Part shown: in pieces, positions 8,317-16,114 of the stretch | Position numbering within the stretch: the first letter of the stretch is position 1 | Layout: every line of letters starts with the position of its first letter | DNA from: Clostridium bornimense | Lineage (GTDB): Bacteria > Bacillota > Clostridia > Clostridiales > Clostridiaceae | Reading direction: 5' to 3' | Length of the DNA: 32,144 nucleotides | Assembly (NCBI RefSeq): GCF_018917145.1 | Contig: NZ_JAHLOD010000039.1 | Span: forward strand, 1-32,144 | Made by a program: the position numbers and the translations under genes | The notes under the pieces: generated by a model | Seen by the model: the letters and a program-made list of their open reading frames with translations, nothing else | Database searches by the model: none | What the model was told of the DNA's origin: nothing

Positions 8317-10923
8317 TTAAGCTATTTCAATTGAACCTTCTTTGAAAATAATCTCTAAAGTATTACCATCATAATCAGCAAAATTAACATCACCACTTGT
8401 AGCGATTATAGTTTTTTCACTTAAAGCATCTTCTTTTACTTTGAATGTTATATTTACTAAATCTCCATCTTCTTTAATTAGATCATTTCCATAGGCTTCA
8501 AAGTCTATAAAAGTTACATAAATTAAATTGCTACTAGTATTAACATTATATTTAAAGTTCAATTTAGGATTTGTAACTATACTACCAGCAGATACTGAAG
8601 TCACATCTAAAATATTGCCATCATATTTAATTTTAAAATCAAAATTTGCTATACCACTATCAGGTACATTTTTTAATACTAATGGTATAATTACTTCATC
8701 TCCTGCTTTTCCTTTACTAGATTCTATAGCTAAAGTAAATTTATCCTCTACTACTGGTGGAACTTCCTTTTCTAATATTGTTATTACGCCATTTTTAAAA
8801 GTTGTAGTATATACTACACTGTTAATATCAGCGAAAACTCCATTATCAGAAACCTTCACCTCTGTAGTACCACTAGTTGCATCTTCTTTTATTGACAATA
8901 TAACATTCATAATAACACCATCTGAAGCTATTGCTTCTGTGCCATCTCCTGTGGAATCACAATACATAACATAAATTGTTCCTGACTCAGCATCTACATT
9001 ACTAACAAAAGTTAAAGTAGGATTAACAGCAACTTCACCTGCTTCTACAGCAACATTCTCAAAAATAGCCTTATCATAACTTAAAGCAAAATTGAATGCA
9101 TTTAATTTGTCTTTATCTATTCCTGATACTACAACTGGTATTATTATTTTAGAACCTTGCTTTCCAGACATAGAAGTGATTTCTACAGAAAGTTTCTTTT
9201 CCTCAATAGGTGGTATATCTTTCTCTTTAATATTAATGATGCCTAAAATAAATTCCACATCATAAACCTTCATATCAATATCTGCAAAAACACCTTTATC
9301 TTCAACTGTAATTTCTGTAGTACCAGCTTTTGCATCTTCCTTTACTGTTGCCTTTATATTCATAAATACACCATCAGTAGTTATTGCTTCTAATCCTTCC
9401 CCTGTAGAGTCGCAATACATAACATAAATTACTCCACTTTCTTTATCAACATTGTAAACAAAGGTTAAATCAGAATTTACACAAATTTCTCCTGGTTCTA
9501 CTTCTACATTTTCAAAAATTTCTTTGTCATATTTTAATGCGAAATTATTAGCATTTAATCCTTTTTCAGTGATGCCACTTATTGTTACTGGAATTGTAAT
9601 TGTCTCTCCTACCATTGCTTCTTTTGAATCAATAGTAACAATTAGATTATCTCCTGCTGGAATCTCCTTAGCTTTCACTAGTAAAGTTAATATTTTTGAA
9701 CTTCCTGCACTAAAATTGAATCTTAACAATACAGTTCCTGCTACGAGAGTTTCTAAATAACTTTTATTTAAAGTTACTACATTACCTTTTAAAACAAAAT
9801 CTTTTCCTTCAACTAATCCATCTATTCCTTTAAATACATTTCCATTAAGAGTCATAGTTATAACTATATCTTCTGGAGAATTTAAATCCACTACAGCTTC
9901 AATTGGTGATATTTCAGAATCCAAAATAACTCCTTGTCCACTTGGTTCATCACCCCATACAAGATTTCCATTTACATAGCCTGTAACCTTGCTCCATTCA
10001 ATATAATTTGATGCTGTACTATTAAAAGAATAATCATTGCTTTGATCAAAATTTGACCAATCAACCTTTGCAAATCTAATTTGTGCTTCTAATATTCCAC
10101 CTACTTCCAATGAAGTGACCTCATCATTAAAAGAAATCTCTAAATAGCTATCTACATTCTTTTGACTTGGAACAAAATTTACAAACTCACCACTAACGCT
10201 ACTTGTTATGGATTTATATCCATTACCTTGAACATTAGCATAATCACACCAAAATTGTTGCAACTTATTATTATCACTAGTAAAATAATATCTTAATTTT
10301 AATTTTGAAAGATTTATATCTATATTACCAATATTAGTAACCCTAATTTTAGGAGTGATTGAATTAGAGGTAATTAGAGTATTAACATTAAACATCTCTA
10401 CTTTAATTTTAGGATTTAAATCTTCAGGAGGGATAATTACTTCTTCTGTTGGGACTTCACCACTTACTACTACATCTTTTACTAATAGTATTACTTTATC
10501 CCAATCTACTAGTCCAGTTGCTGAACCATTAAAAGAGTAATCATTATTTTGATCATAGTTTGTCCAATCTGCTTTGGCAAAACGCCATTGAATTTCTGCT
10601 GTTCCTCCAGATGGAAGCATTGGTGCATCTGTCTTAAATCCAACTTCAAGATAATAATCTGCACCTTTTAAAACAGTATCTAATTTGCAAAAAGTTCCTA
10701 CTACCTTATCAGTTATTGAAGTGTTATTATATCCAACATTCATAGATGAATAATCACACCAAAAATTTTGTTCTCTTTTGCTATCTATGGTGTAATAATA
10801 TCTAATTTTAATATCTGATAAATTTACTGAATTTGAATCAGTGTTAATAATTTTAAATTTACCACTTATTACATTGCTAGATGTTGAATTATTTATATTA
10901 AACATCTGTAATTTCATATACAT
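8317..10923 (-). CDS. Leaderless three-cohesin scaffoldin (CBM3-CBM3-X2-Coh-Coh-Coh)
   Basis: This 868-residue non-catalytic scaffold organises dockerin enzymes. Modules are CBM3 no. 1 (3-150), CBM3 no. 2 (171-324), an X2-like Ig module (333-418) and type I cohesins at 427-567, 578-718 and 729-867. Both CBM3s keep FWCDY and the Arg/Trp of the flat cellulose-binding strip (RFAKADW, Arg114/Trp120; RFAKVDW, Arg283/Trp289). Cohesins 1 and 2 are near-duplicates (both with YVMYCDSTG); cohesin 3 is divergent. There is no signal peptide: the first CBM3 strand begins at residue 4, and an in-frame TAG lies only four codons before the ATG, beside AGAAGGAG. There is no SLH, sortase or second-type dockerin module, hence no visible anchor. 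Linkers are short and acidic (EKDIPPIEEKK, EKEVPPVVEDK), unlike the Thr/Pro-rich linkers of secreted scaffoldins. It is the first gene of the operon. Confidence 0.95.
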   Translation of the reverse strand: MYMKLQMFNINNSTSSNVISGKFKIINTDSNSVNLSDIKIRYYYTIDSKREQNFWCDYSSMNVGYNNTSITDKVVGTFCKLDTVLKGADYYLEVGFKTDAPMLPSGGTAEIQWRFAKADWTNYDQNNDYSFNGSATGLVDWDKVILLVKDVVVSGEVPTEEVIIPPEDLNPKIKVEMFNVNTLITSNSITPKIRVTNIGNIDINLSKLKLRYYFTSDNNKLQQFWCDYANVQGNGYKSITSSVSGEFVNFVPSQKNVDSYLEISFNDEVTSLEVGGILEAQIRFAKVDWSNFDQSNDYSFNSTASNYIEWSKVTGYVNGNLVWGDEPSGQGVILDSEISPIEAVVDLNSPEDIVITMTLNGNVFKGIDGLVEGKDFVLKGNVVTLNKSYLETLVAGTVLLRFNFSAGSSKILTLLVKAKEIPAGDNLIVTIDSKEAMVGETITIPVTISGITEKGLNANNFALKYDKEIFENVEVEPGEICVNSDLTFVYNVDKESGVIYVMYCDSTGEGLEAITTDGVFMNIKATVKEDAKAGTTEITVEDKGVFADIDMKVYDVEFILGIINIKEKDIPPIEEKKLSVEITSMSGKQGSKIIIPVVVSGIDKDKLNAFNFALSYDKAIFENVAVEAGEVAVNPTLTFVSNVDAESGTIYVMYCDSTGDGTEAIASDGVIMNVILSIKEDATSGTTEVKVSDNGVFADINSVVYTTTFKNGVITILEKEVPPVVEDKFTLAIESSKGKAGDEVIIPLVLKNVPDSGIANFDFKIKYDGNILDVTSVSAGSIVTNPKLNFKYNVNTSSNLIYVTFIDFEAYGNDLIKEDGDLVNITFKVKEDALSEKTIIATSGDVNFADYDGNTLEIIFKEGSIEIA

Positions 10924-10955
10924 AATCTCCTTCTACTTTTATACCAATATTTTTC

Positions 10956-11270
10956 TTAAAATAGCATTTGGTGTCCGTGCCGTTTACTTTTTTCTTGGCT
11001 TATATCACTATTTTGGAGATTTATATCATCCTCAGTTCTGCTTAGAGTAACCCTTAAGAGAATATGATTTATCTCTTCTTTACTTTCTTTTGTGTATCTC
11101 CATATATTATATTTCACCATCATTAGTGTTCAACTCAACACGTACATATACCCTATTTGATGCTCTAGTTATATCTAACTTAGCAACTAAATATACTACT
11201 TTCATTTCTATTATATTTTCCTATAGGATCTTTGGTTACATAATATAGTTTCATATATTGCTAAGTTCAT
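10956..11270 (-). pseudogene. Decayed small gene upstream of the scaffoldin
   Basis: Three consecutive minus-strand frames look coding but are broken. They are 11270-11211 (MNLAIYETILCNQRSYRKI), 11205-11107 (begins MKVVYLVAKLDITRASN, ends NTNDGEI) and 11123-10956 (begins MMVKYNIWRYTKESKEE, ends SKRHGHQMLF). Each frame takes over where the last one stops, as if one gene of about 105 codons had suffered two frameshifts. None has a good ribosome binding site. I do not recognise the ancestor. The fragments occupy the space where the promoter of the cellulosome operon should be, and no convincing -35/-10 pair was found between them and the scaffoldin. The alternative is a set of translated leader ORFs. 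Confidence 0.4.
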
Positions 11271-11444
11271 ATTTATTTCTTGCCAATAATATTATTATGA
11301 TAAAATCTATTTTATGTGAATAAATTAATATTCTATATAACGCCATACAAAAAGAGTAATTAGATCATGTACAAATATCTTTTATATAATTAATTAAAAT
11401 GATATAATTTGTTTAAATTTACTTTTAATACTATAGGAGGAACA

Positions 11445-11984
11445 ATGAAGTCATTATATACAGAACGATTATTACTAAGACCATGGAAAAAAACTGATAG
11501 CAAAGATTTATATGAATATGCTAAAAGTGATTTAGTTGGTCCCAATGCAGGATGGCCCATACATGAAAGTGAAGAAAAAAGTAAAGAGATTATAGAAATG
11601 TTTATAAAAAATGATGATACCTATGCAATAGAACTTATATCTGAAAAAAAAGTTATTGGTAGCATTGGTCTTCATGATAGAAAACCTGACAAAACTCTAA
11701 GCTCTCTAAATCAAAAAGAAATTGGTTATGTATTAAATCCAAAGTTTTGGGGACAAGGCTTTATTCCTGAAGCTGTAAAATGTCTATTAGATTACGGATT
11801 TAATAATCTTAATTTAGATTTAATATGGTGTGGACACTATGATTTCAACAATAGATCTAAAAGGGTAATCGAAAAATGTGGATTTAATTTTAGTTTTAAA
11901 AGAACGGAGAAATTAGTGCTTCTTGATAATAAAGAAGTAACAGAGCTATACTATAATATTTTTAAAGAAGATTTTATGAAATGA
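11445..11984 (+). CDS. GNAT acetyltransferase, RimJ/RimL type
   Basis: The protein has 179 residues, starting at ATG 11445 behind TAGGAGG; a longer frame from 11409 lacks a ribosome binding site. It opens with the classic RimJ/RimL-like 'TERLLLRPWKKTDSKDLYEY', followed by the central beta-strand 'YAIELISEKKVIGSIGLHD'. The acetyl-CoA-binding motif is 'IGYVLNPKFWGQGFIPEAVK', and 'NNRSKRVIEKCGFN' is the motif-B helix. Such enzymes transfer acetyl from acetyl-CoA to an amine, such as a protein N-terminus, an amino sugar or a small molecule. The substrate cannot be inferred. It appears monocistronic and is followed by an AT-rich perfect inverted repeat. Confidence 0.88.
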   Translation: MKSLYTERLLLRPWKKTDSKDLYEYAKSDLVGPNAGWPIHESEEKSKEIIEMFIKNDDTYAIELISEKKVIGSIGLHDRKPDKTLSSLNQKEIGYVLNPKFWGQGFIPEAVKCLLDYGFNNLNLDLIWCGHYDFNNRSKRVIEKCGFNFSFKRTEKLVLLDNKEVTELYYNIFKEDFMK

Positions 11985-12015
11985 TTATTATAAACTTTTT
12001 AATATCTCAAATTTT

Positions 12016-12061
12016 TATACAAATCTATACAAAGAGTATATCTTTAATATAGATTTGTATA
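12016..12061 (+). repeat. Perfect 14-bp inverted repeat after the GNAT gene
   Basis: TATACAAATCTATA (12016-12029) and TATAGATTTGTATA (12048-12061) are exact reverse complements with an 18-nt loop. The repeat lies 32 nt past the acetyltransferase stop. It may end that transcript, although there is no T-run, or it may mark an insertion scar next to the Nudix remnant. Confidence 0.6.
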
Positions 12062-12081
12062 AGAATATCACAATAATTTAA

Positions 12082-12261
12082 TTATAGAAATTTTATTCCA
12101 CTATCATAATTATCATTATATACAGTGAATCCTTCTAAAAATCCTTCCCATAATTCTAAGTTACATAATTGATCTTTATCTACCCAAAAGACTTCACCTT
12201 TACAGGTGGCTTCCAATAACTCACCTGTAAAACACTCTGTTCTATAGTTAAAACATGTGTT
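12082..12261 (-). pseudogene. Nudix (MutT-like) hydrolase, C-terminal remnant
   Basis: A minus-strand frame reads CFNYRTECFTGELLEATCKG, then EVFWVDKDQL...LELWEGFLEGFTVYND and ends at TAA 12084-12082. 'Y-T-F-G-E...GEVFWVDKDQL' matches the C-terminal third of small clostridial MutT/8-oxo-dGTPase-like Nudix proteins. The Nudix box (GX5EX7REUXEEXGU) and the whole N-terminal half are missing: the frame hits a stop at 12264, and the sequence upstream shows no matching fragment. It is therefore a truncated relic. The rest of 11985-12395 holds the inverted repeat at 12016 and the promoter of the next operon. Confidence 0.65.
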
Positions 12262-12328
12262 TTATCATTCTATTCCATCCTTACATTCAATATCATTATC
12301 GCCATTTTTCGTGTTTTGAATTATTTTT

Positions 12329-12358
12329 TTGACAAATATTGCACACGTATAGTAATAT
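12329..12358 (+). promoter_or_regulatory. Putative SigA promoter of the YcxB-like operon
   Basis: A consensus -35 TTGACA (12329-12334) is followed after 18 nt by TAATAT (12353-12358). This is about 38 nt upstream of the first YcxB-like start. Spacing is one over optimum and the -10 is imperfect. Confidence 0.55.
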
Positions 12359-12395
12359 TATGTTATATATATAAATAATTGTTATGGAGGTATAT

Positions 12396-12956
12396 ATGAT
12401 AGAAATTAAATATAAAAATACACTATCGCAATTATTAGATTGCTATTTACATCATAGAAAGTCATATAAATCATCAAAAATAGAAATGAACATTTCTAGA
12501 TGGATTTTTACTTCAATTTTTATATTAGGGATTATATATTATTGTGCTTCATTATATATAGTAAATATTTATGATCAAGATATAACTATAATAATAATTC
12601 TCACAACATTAATTTCCATAGTTGCGATAGCTTCACTAATAAATCATTTTACTTTTCCTAAAAGATTTTTATCTCATCAAAAAAAAGAAATACTTAATAC
12701 TATAAATCAATATTTATTAGATGAAGAAACAAAGGTTAAGCTTAATGGTGATTTACTTATTGTTATGAGAAATAATGATATAAATACAATTCCAATATTT
12801 GCTGTAAATAGAATAGAAAATATAAGTACGTGTTTGTACATAACATTTAGAGGAAATTTTTCTTTAATCATTCCATGTGAAGCTTTTAAAGATGATAATG
12901 AAAAAAATGAGTTTGTAAATATGATACTAGATGGCAAAAAAGGAGGGCTAAACTAA
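12396..12956 (+). CDS. YcxB-like membrane protein, paralogue 1
   Basis: The protein has 186 residues, starting at ATG 12396 behind TGGAGG; an ATG at 12384 overlaps that site. Layout is a short N-terminal beta region (IEIKYKNTLSQLLDCYL), two transmembrane helices (about 32-52 and 61-82), and a cytosolic C-terminal domain with alternating strands ending 'LYITFRGNFSLIIPCEAFKD'. This pattern, with a terminal 'iiP..af' motif, is that of YcxB-like proteins, which probably carry a PH-like domain. It is the first of three tandem paralogues, and its stop overlaps the next start by one base, indicating translational coupling. Function is unknown. Confidence 0.75.
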   Translation: MIEIKYKNTLSQLLDCYLHHRKSYKSSKIEMNISRWIFTSIFILGIIYYCASLYIVNIYDQDITIIIILTTLISIVAIASLINHFTFPKRFLSHQKKEILNTINQYLLDEETKVKLNGDLLIVMRNNDINTIPIFAVNRIENISTCLYITFRGNFSLIIPCEAFKDDNEKNEFVNMILDGKKGGLN

Positions 12957-13501
12957 TGATTGATATAACTTATGAAAATACACTAGAACAATGGCTAAAA
13001 TGCTATTCACTTATTAGTTTTTCTTCCAAAGAATATAAAAGGAAAACTAATATTATAAGATATATCCCTGCAATATTATTCTTATTAGCATCAGGGATAC
13101 AAGTTATATTACTATACATACTTGGAATATCTCTAATTGATAGAGTTATGTCTATATTTTTTACTGTATTTAGTTTTATATTTCTTATGACAGCTTGCCT
13201 CTTCTTTTATGCTTATCCAAAATTATCTCTTATTAATTTAAGAAGACTACTTATGGAGATGATATCAGAAGGAGATCTATTAGTAAATGAAACTATGAAA
13301 GTTAGCATTGATAATGAATATATTACCATTGATAATAGATATTATAAACGCACACTCAAAATATCTTCTATTTTTAAAACTGAAGTGATAGAAGATTTGC
13401 TTTTTATTAGCTTACAAGGAGGTCCCGATTTAATTATTCCTTTTTATGCAGCTAAAGATGTAGATATAGAAAAATTAAAAGAAATCTTTTCTTTTAAATA
13501 A
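12956..13501 (+). CDS. YcxB-like membrane protein, paralogue 2
   Basis: The protein has 181 residues in the same layout: 'IDITYENTLEQWLKCYSLIS', two membrane helices (about 35-57 and 64-85), and a C-terminal domain ending 'LLFISLQGGPDLIIPFYAAKD'. The start codon overlaps the previous stop (TAATG), and GGAGGGC lies just upstream inside the preceding gene. The first twenty residues and the last motif align with paralogues 1 and 3, but the middle has diverged, so the duplication is old. It may form hetero-oligomers with its neighbours. No function can be assigned. Confidence 0.75.
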   Translation: MIDITYENTLEQWLKCYSLISFSSKEYKRKTNIIRYIPAILFLLASGIQVILLYILGISLIDRVMSIFFTVFSFIFLMTACLFFYAYPKLSLINLRRLLMEMISEGDLLVNETMKVSIDNEYITIDNRYYKRTLKISSIFKTEVIEDLLFISLQGGPDLIIPFYAAKDVDIEKLKEIFSFK

Positions 13502-13526
13502 TTCTTGTGAAGAAGGTGAAATTTGT

Positions 13527-14078
13527 ATGTTATTTGAATATAAAATCACACGAGAACAAGTTGTAGATTGTCTATTAAAGTGTGGAAGTTTTCATGATAC
13601 ATATGACGTGATAATATCAAAAGCAAAATGGAATAAATCTATTTCTTTAATGTGTTTATCCATAACAATGTATCTAATACTTAATAGATTCTTACTTGGT
13701 AAAATTCCAAGTCTTCTTCCTTTAGCTATTAGTGCACTTATATTCTTCTTTGCACTAATTAATTTATTTACTACAAAAAAGTCATTAAACAAAAAAAATA
13801 AGATTTTAATAGAAACTATGGTAAAGGAAGGGCATGTACCATCAGAAGAGTACGTTCAAATTAAAATCTATAGAGATTCCATAACTGTCAATAAAGATTA
13901 TAGTAGCTATATTAGACTATTCTCACAAATATATGAAGTTAAGAAGACCGAGCAATGTTATTATATATTGTTCAAAGGAAATGAATATCTTATAGTTCCA
14001 TATTCAGCCTTTCTTACAGAAGATGATATGAAATACTTTGAAAAGGAAGTTAATAAAAATATATTATTTAACAATTAA
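13527..14078 (+). CDS. YcxB-like membrane protein, paralogue 3
   Basis: The protein has 183 residues: N-terminal 'FEYKITREQVVDCLLKC', two membrane helices (about 33-52 and 56-76), then a soluble domain ending 'QCYYILFKGNEYLIVPYSAF'. The start is behind GAAGGTG, 25 nt after paralogue 2. The shared N-terminal 'Y..T.eq..dC' and C-terminal 'yi.f.g...liiP..af' mark it as a member of the same triplet. The operon ends here at a perfect palindrome (14079-14103) followed by the first copy of the TGTAAACATTTATAA dyad family. Confidence 0.75.
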   Translation: MLFEYKITREQVVDCLLKCGSFHDTYDVIISKAKWNKSISLMCLSITMYLILNRFLLGKIPSLLPLAISALIFFFALINLFTTKKSLNKKNKILIETMVKEGHVPSEEYVQIKIYRDSITVNKDYSSYIRLFSQIYEVKKTEQCYYILFKGNEYLIVPYSAFLTEDDMKYFEKEVNKNILFNN

Positions 14079-14103
14079 TTTTGTATCCCCAGGGGATACA
14101 AAA
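14079..14103. repeat. Perfect 12-bp palindromic hairpin after the YcxB triplet
   Basis: TTTTGTATCCCC (14079-14090) and GGGGATACAAAA (14092-14103) flank a single A. It starts directly after the stop codon. No T-run follows on either strand outside the stem, so it is not a classical intrinsic terminator. Transcription probably ends at the next dyad (14121-14174). Confidence 0.6.
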
Positions 14104-14120
14104 AAATATCAAAAAAAAAC

Positions 14121-14174
14121 AAAAACACAAACATACTTGTAAACATTTATAATTACAGATACGTTTGTGTTTTT
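14121..14174 (+). repeat. TGTAAACATTTATAA dyad, copy a (also a likely terminator)
   Basis: Outer arms AAAAACACAAAC (14121-14132) and GTTTGTGTTTTT (14163-14174) are perfect complements, and the inside continues as an imperfect dyad (CTTGTAA...TTACAG). The core ACATTTATAATTACAGATA (14143-14161) is shared with copy b 4.7 kb away except at one base. The T-run makes it a plausible terminator for the YcxB operon, but the shared core is not explained by termination. Confidence 0.7.
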
Positions 14175-14228
14175 AAAATTTCTATTTTTTTTTATTAAAA
14201 ATAGTACGCTTTTTTACTTAACTTATTA

Positions 14229-14753
14229 TTAGTAAAATAATTCCTTATACTCTTCTAAAAAAGGAGTTTTATATATTCTTGGATAATAGCATAAATACTT
14301 ATTATAAAACTCTTCCCCAGACATCTCCTTACATATTCCCCTTGACAAAATGTAACTCGGATAATTTTGAAGAGAACTAGCCATAATTTTTATTTCTACT
14401 TCTTTATTTTCTTTAATTTTATCAATTAAATAATCATTAGCTTTTACTAAAACCTCAAGATGTTTTAAAGCATTTTCATAATCATAGGCTTTACATCTCT
14501 TTATATTTTTTATTATAGAAAAATTATTTTTATTCTTCTTATAGAACATAATATTTCTTTTTTTTATGTATTTCTTAAAAACTTTTAAGTTTTTTCTATT
14601 AATCTTATCTTTTTTTAATAACATATCATTATACACTTCTAGCAAAGGTATAAAAACTTCATTATTACCAGAATTATTATTTTTAATATCTATATATATT
14701 GATTCTAATCCACTTAATACATTCATTACCGAGATACATCTCAACTTTTTCAT
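14229..14753 (-). CDS. Hypothetical lysine-rich protein
   Basis: The protein has 174 residues, starting at ATG 14753 with AGGGGTGA upstream; a longer frame from 14813 has no ribosome binding site. It is soluble, basic and predicted mostly helical, with runs such as 'KKYIKKRNIMFYKKNKNN' and a C-terminal 'YPRIYKTPFLEEYKELFY'. No signal peptide, membrane helix or catalytic motif was seen. I do not recognise the family. It is convergent with the YcxB operon, and the dyad at 14121-14174 lies between them. Confidence 0.55.
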   Translation of the reverse strand: MKKLRCISVMNVLSGLESIYIDIKNNNSGNNEVFIPLLEVYNDMLLKKDKINRKNLKVFKKYIKKRNIMFYKKNKNNFSIIKNIKRCKAYDYENALKHLEVLVKANDYLIDKIKENKEVEIKIMASSLQNYPSYILSRGICKEMSGEEFYNKYLCYYPRIYKTPFLEEYKELFY

Positions 14754-14885
14754 AAATATAATCACCCCTATATTTGTAAAATAATACTTTTTATTGATAT
14801 CATATGTATACATTATACTACATTTTTTTACAAATTCCTAATTATATTTACTTTTTGGGACATTTTTCTATATAGATTTAGTATT

Positions 14886-15914
14886 TTACTTTACTAAATT
14901 TCTAAAATCATTTGCCAGTTCTATTACCTTCTCCTCCTTTGTAGCCCATGATGTTACAATACGAATAACAGTATTTTCTTCATCTAATCTTTCCCATAAT
15001 GTAAACTTATACTTTTTTTCAAGTTCTGCTAATACGCTATTTGGTACAATAGGAAATAATTGATTTGTATCTGATTTAATCAAAACATCGAGTTTACACT
15101 CATCAATGGATTTTTTGATAATAGATGCCATCTTATTAGCATGATTAGCTAATTCAAAATATAAATTATCCTTAAAAAGTTCTAAGAATTGTATTCCTAA
15201 AACTCTCCCTTTAGCCATCAATCCCCCTCTTTGCTTTATACTAAATCTAAAATCATTTTTAAGATTCTCATTGCAAATTATTAATGCTTCACCCATTAAT
15301 CCACCATTTTTCGTTGCACCAATATAGAAAGCATCAGTAAATGTTGCTAAATCTGATAAAGACATATTGTTACTTTCACTCATCAATGCTGATCCTAATC
15401 TTGCACCATCAACATATAAAATAAGATTATTCTTTTTACATGTTTCACTTAATTCCTTTAATTCTTCTTTCTTATATATAGTTCCAATTTCAGTTGGATT
15501 AGATATATAAACTAATTTCGGTTTTACCATATGTTCATCAACATGTTCATTTAAAACTTTCTCTATATCTTTAGAGTTAATTTTCCCATCAGCAGATGGA
15601 ACAGAAATAACTTTATGTCCTGTTGCTTCAATAGCCCCAGTCTCATGGACAAGGATATGACCAGTATTAGCAGCAATAGCAGCCTCATAAGGTTTTAAAA
15701 AGGCTGATATTGCAATAAGATTTGTTTGAGTTCCTCCTTGAAGGAGATGAATATCTACCTCTTTATTCATAATCTTTTCTTTTAATAATTCTATTGCCTC
15801 TTTAGAATATCTATCTAAACCATATCCTTCTTCTTGTTCCATATTGCTTCTTAATAATGCGTCTAAAATTCTAGGATGAGCACCCTCACTATAATCATTC
15901 TTAAAACTATACAT
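14886..15914 (-). CDS. Low-specificity threonine aldolase-type PLP enzyme
   Basis: This 342-residue fold-type I PLP enzyme of the threonine aldolase/beta-eliminating lyase family would cleave L-threonine or allo-threonine to glycine and acetaldehyde. Signatures are 'NDYSEGAHPRILDALL' at the N-terminus, 'LLQGGTQTNLIAISAFL', 'HETGAIEATGHKV', 'LYVDGARLGSAL' (the Asp that contacts the pyridine nitrogen) and 'FYIGATKNGGLMGEA', which holds the Schiff-base lysine. Length is normal. It diverges from the ABC transporter operon across a 200-nt gap and appears to be transcribed alone. The exact amino-acid substrate is inferred from the family only. Confidence 0.88.
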   Translation of the reverse strand: MYSFKNDYSEGAHPRILDALLRSNMEQEEGYGLDRYSKEAIELLKEKIMNKEVDIHLLQGGTQTNLIAISAFLKPYEAAIAANTGHILVHETGAIEATGHKVISVPSADGKINSKDIEKVLNEHVDEHMVKPKLVYISNPTEIGTIYKKEELKELSETCKKNNLILYVDGARLGSALMSESNNMSLSDLATFTDAFYIGATKNGGLMGEALIICNENLKNDFRFSIKQRGGLMAKGRVLGIQFLELFKDNLYFELANHANKMASIIKKSIDECKLDVLIKSDTNQLFPIVPNSVLAELEKKYKFTLWERLDEENTVIRIVTSWATKEEKVIELANDFRNLVK

Positions 15915-16059
15915 AAAACCCCTCCCTCTTCTATTTTAACTTAGTTAGTATATCATTTTTTTTATATTACATCCATGAAAGAACAATAGAGAATACTTTC
16001 TTAACAAAATATTAATAAATCGTACTATAAGTGAAGTATTTCTTAAGATATTCAGTCTT

Positions 16060-16090
16060 TTGACAACCACTTTACTTTTTTTGATACAAT
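16060..16090 (+). promoter_or_regulatory. Putative promoter of the ABC exporter operon
   Basis: A perfect -35 TTGACA (16060-16065) precedes GATACA (16083-16088) at 17 nt, or TACAAT (16085-16090) at 19 nt. The ribosome binding site AAAGGAGTG and the ATG at 16115 follow. It is the best -35 match near this operon. Confidence 0.6.
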
Positions 16091-16114
16091 GTCTTCAGAA
16101 AAAGGAGTGATACT

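Noticed and set aside
10924-11130. Sporulation-sigma or SigA promoter for the scaffoldin
   Set aside because: TATAAA at about 10942 has no acceptable -35, and no SigE/SigK-like pair was found, so no promoter is claimed.
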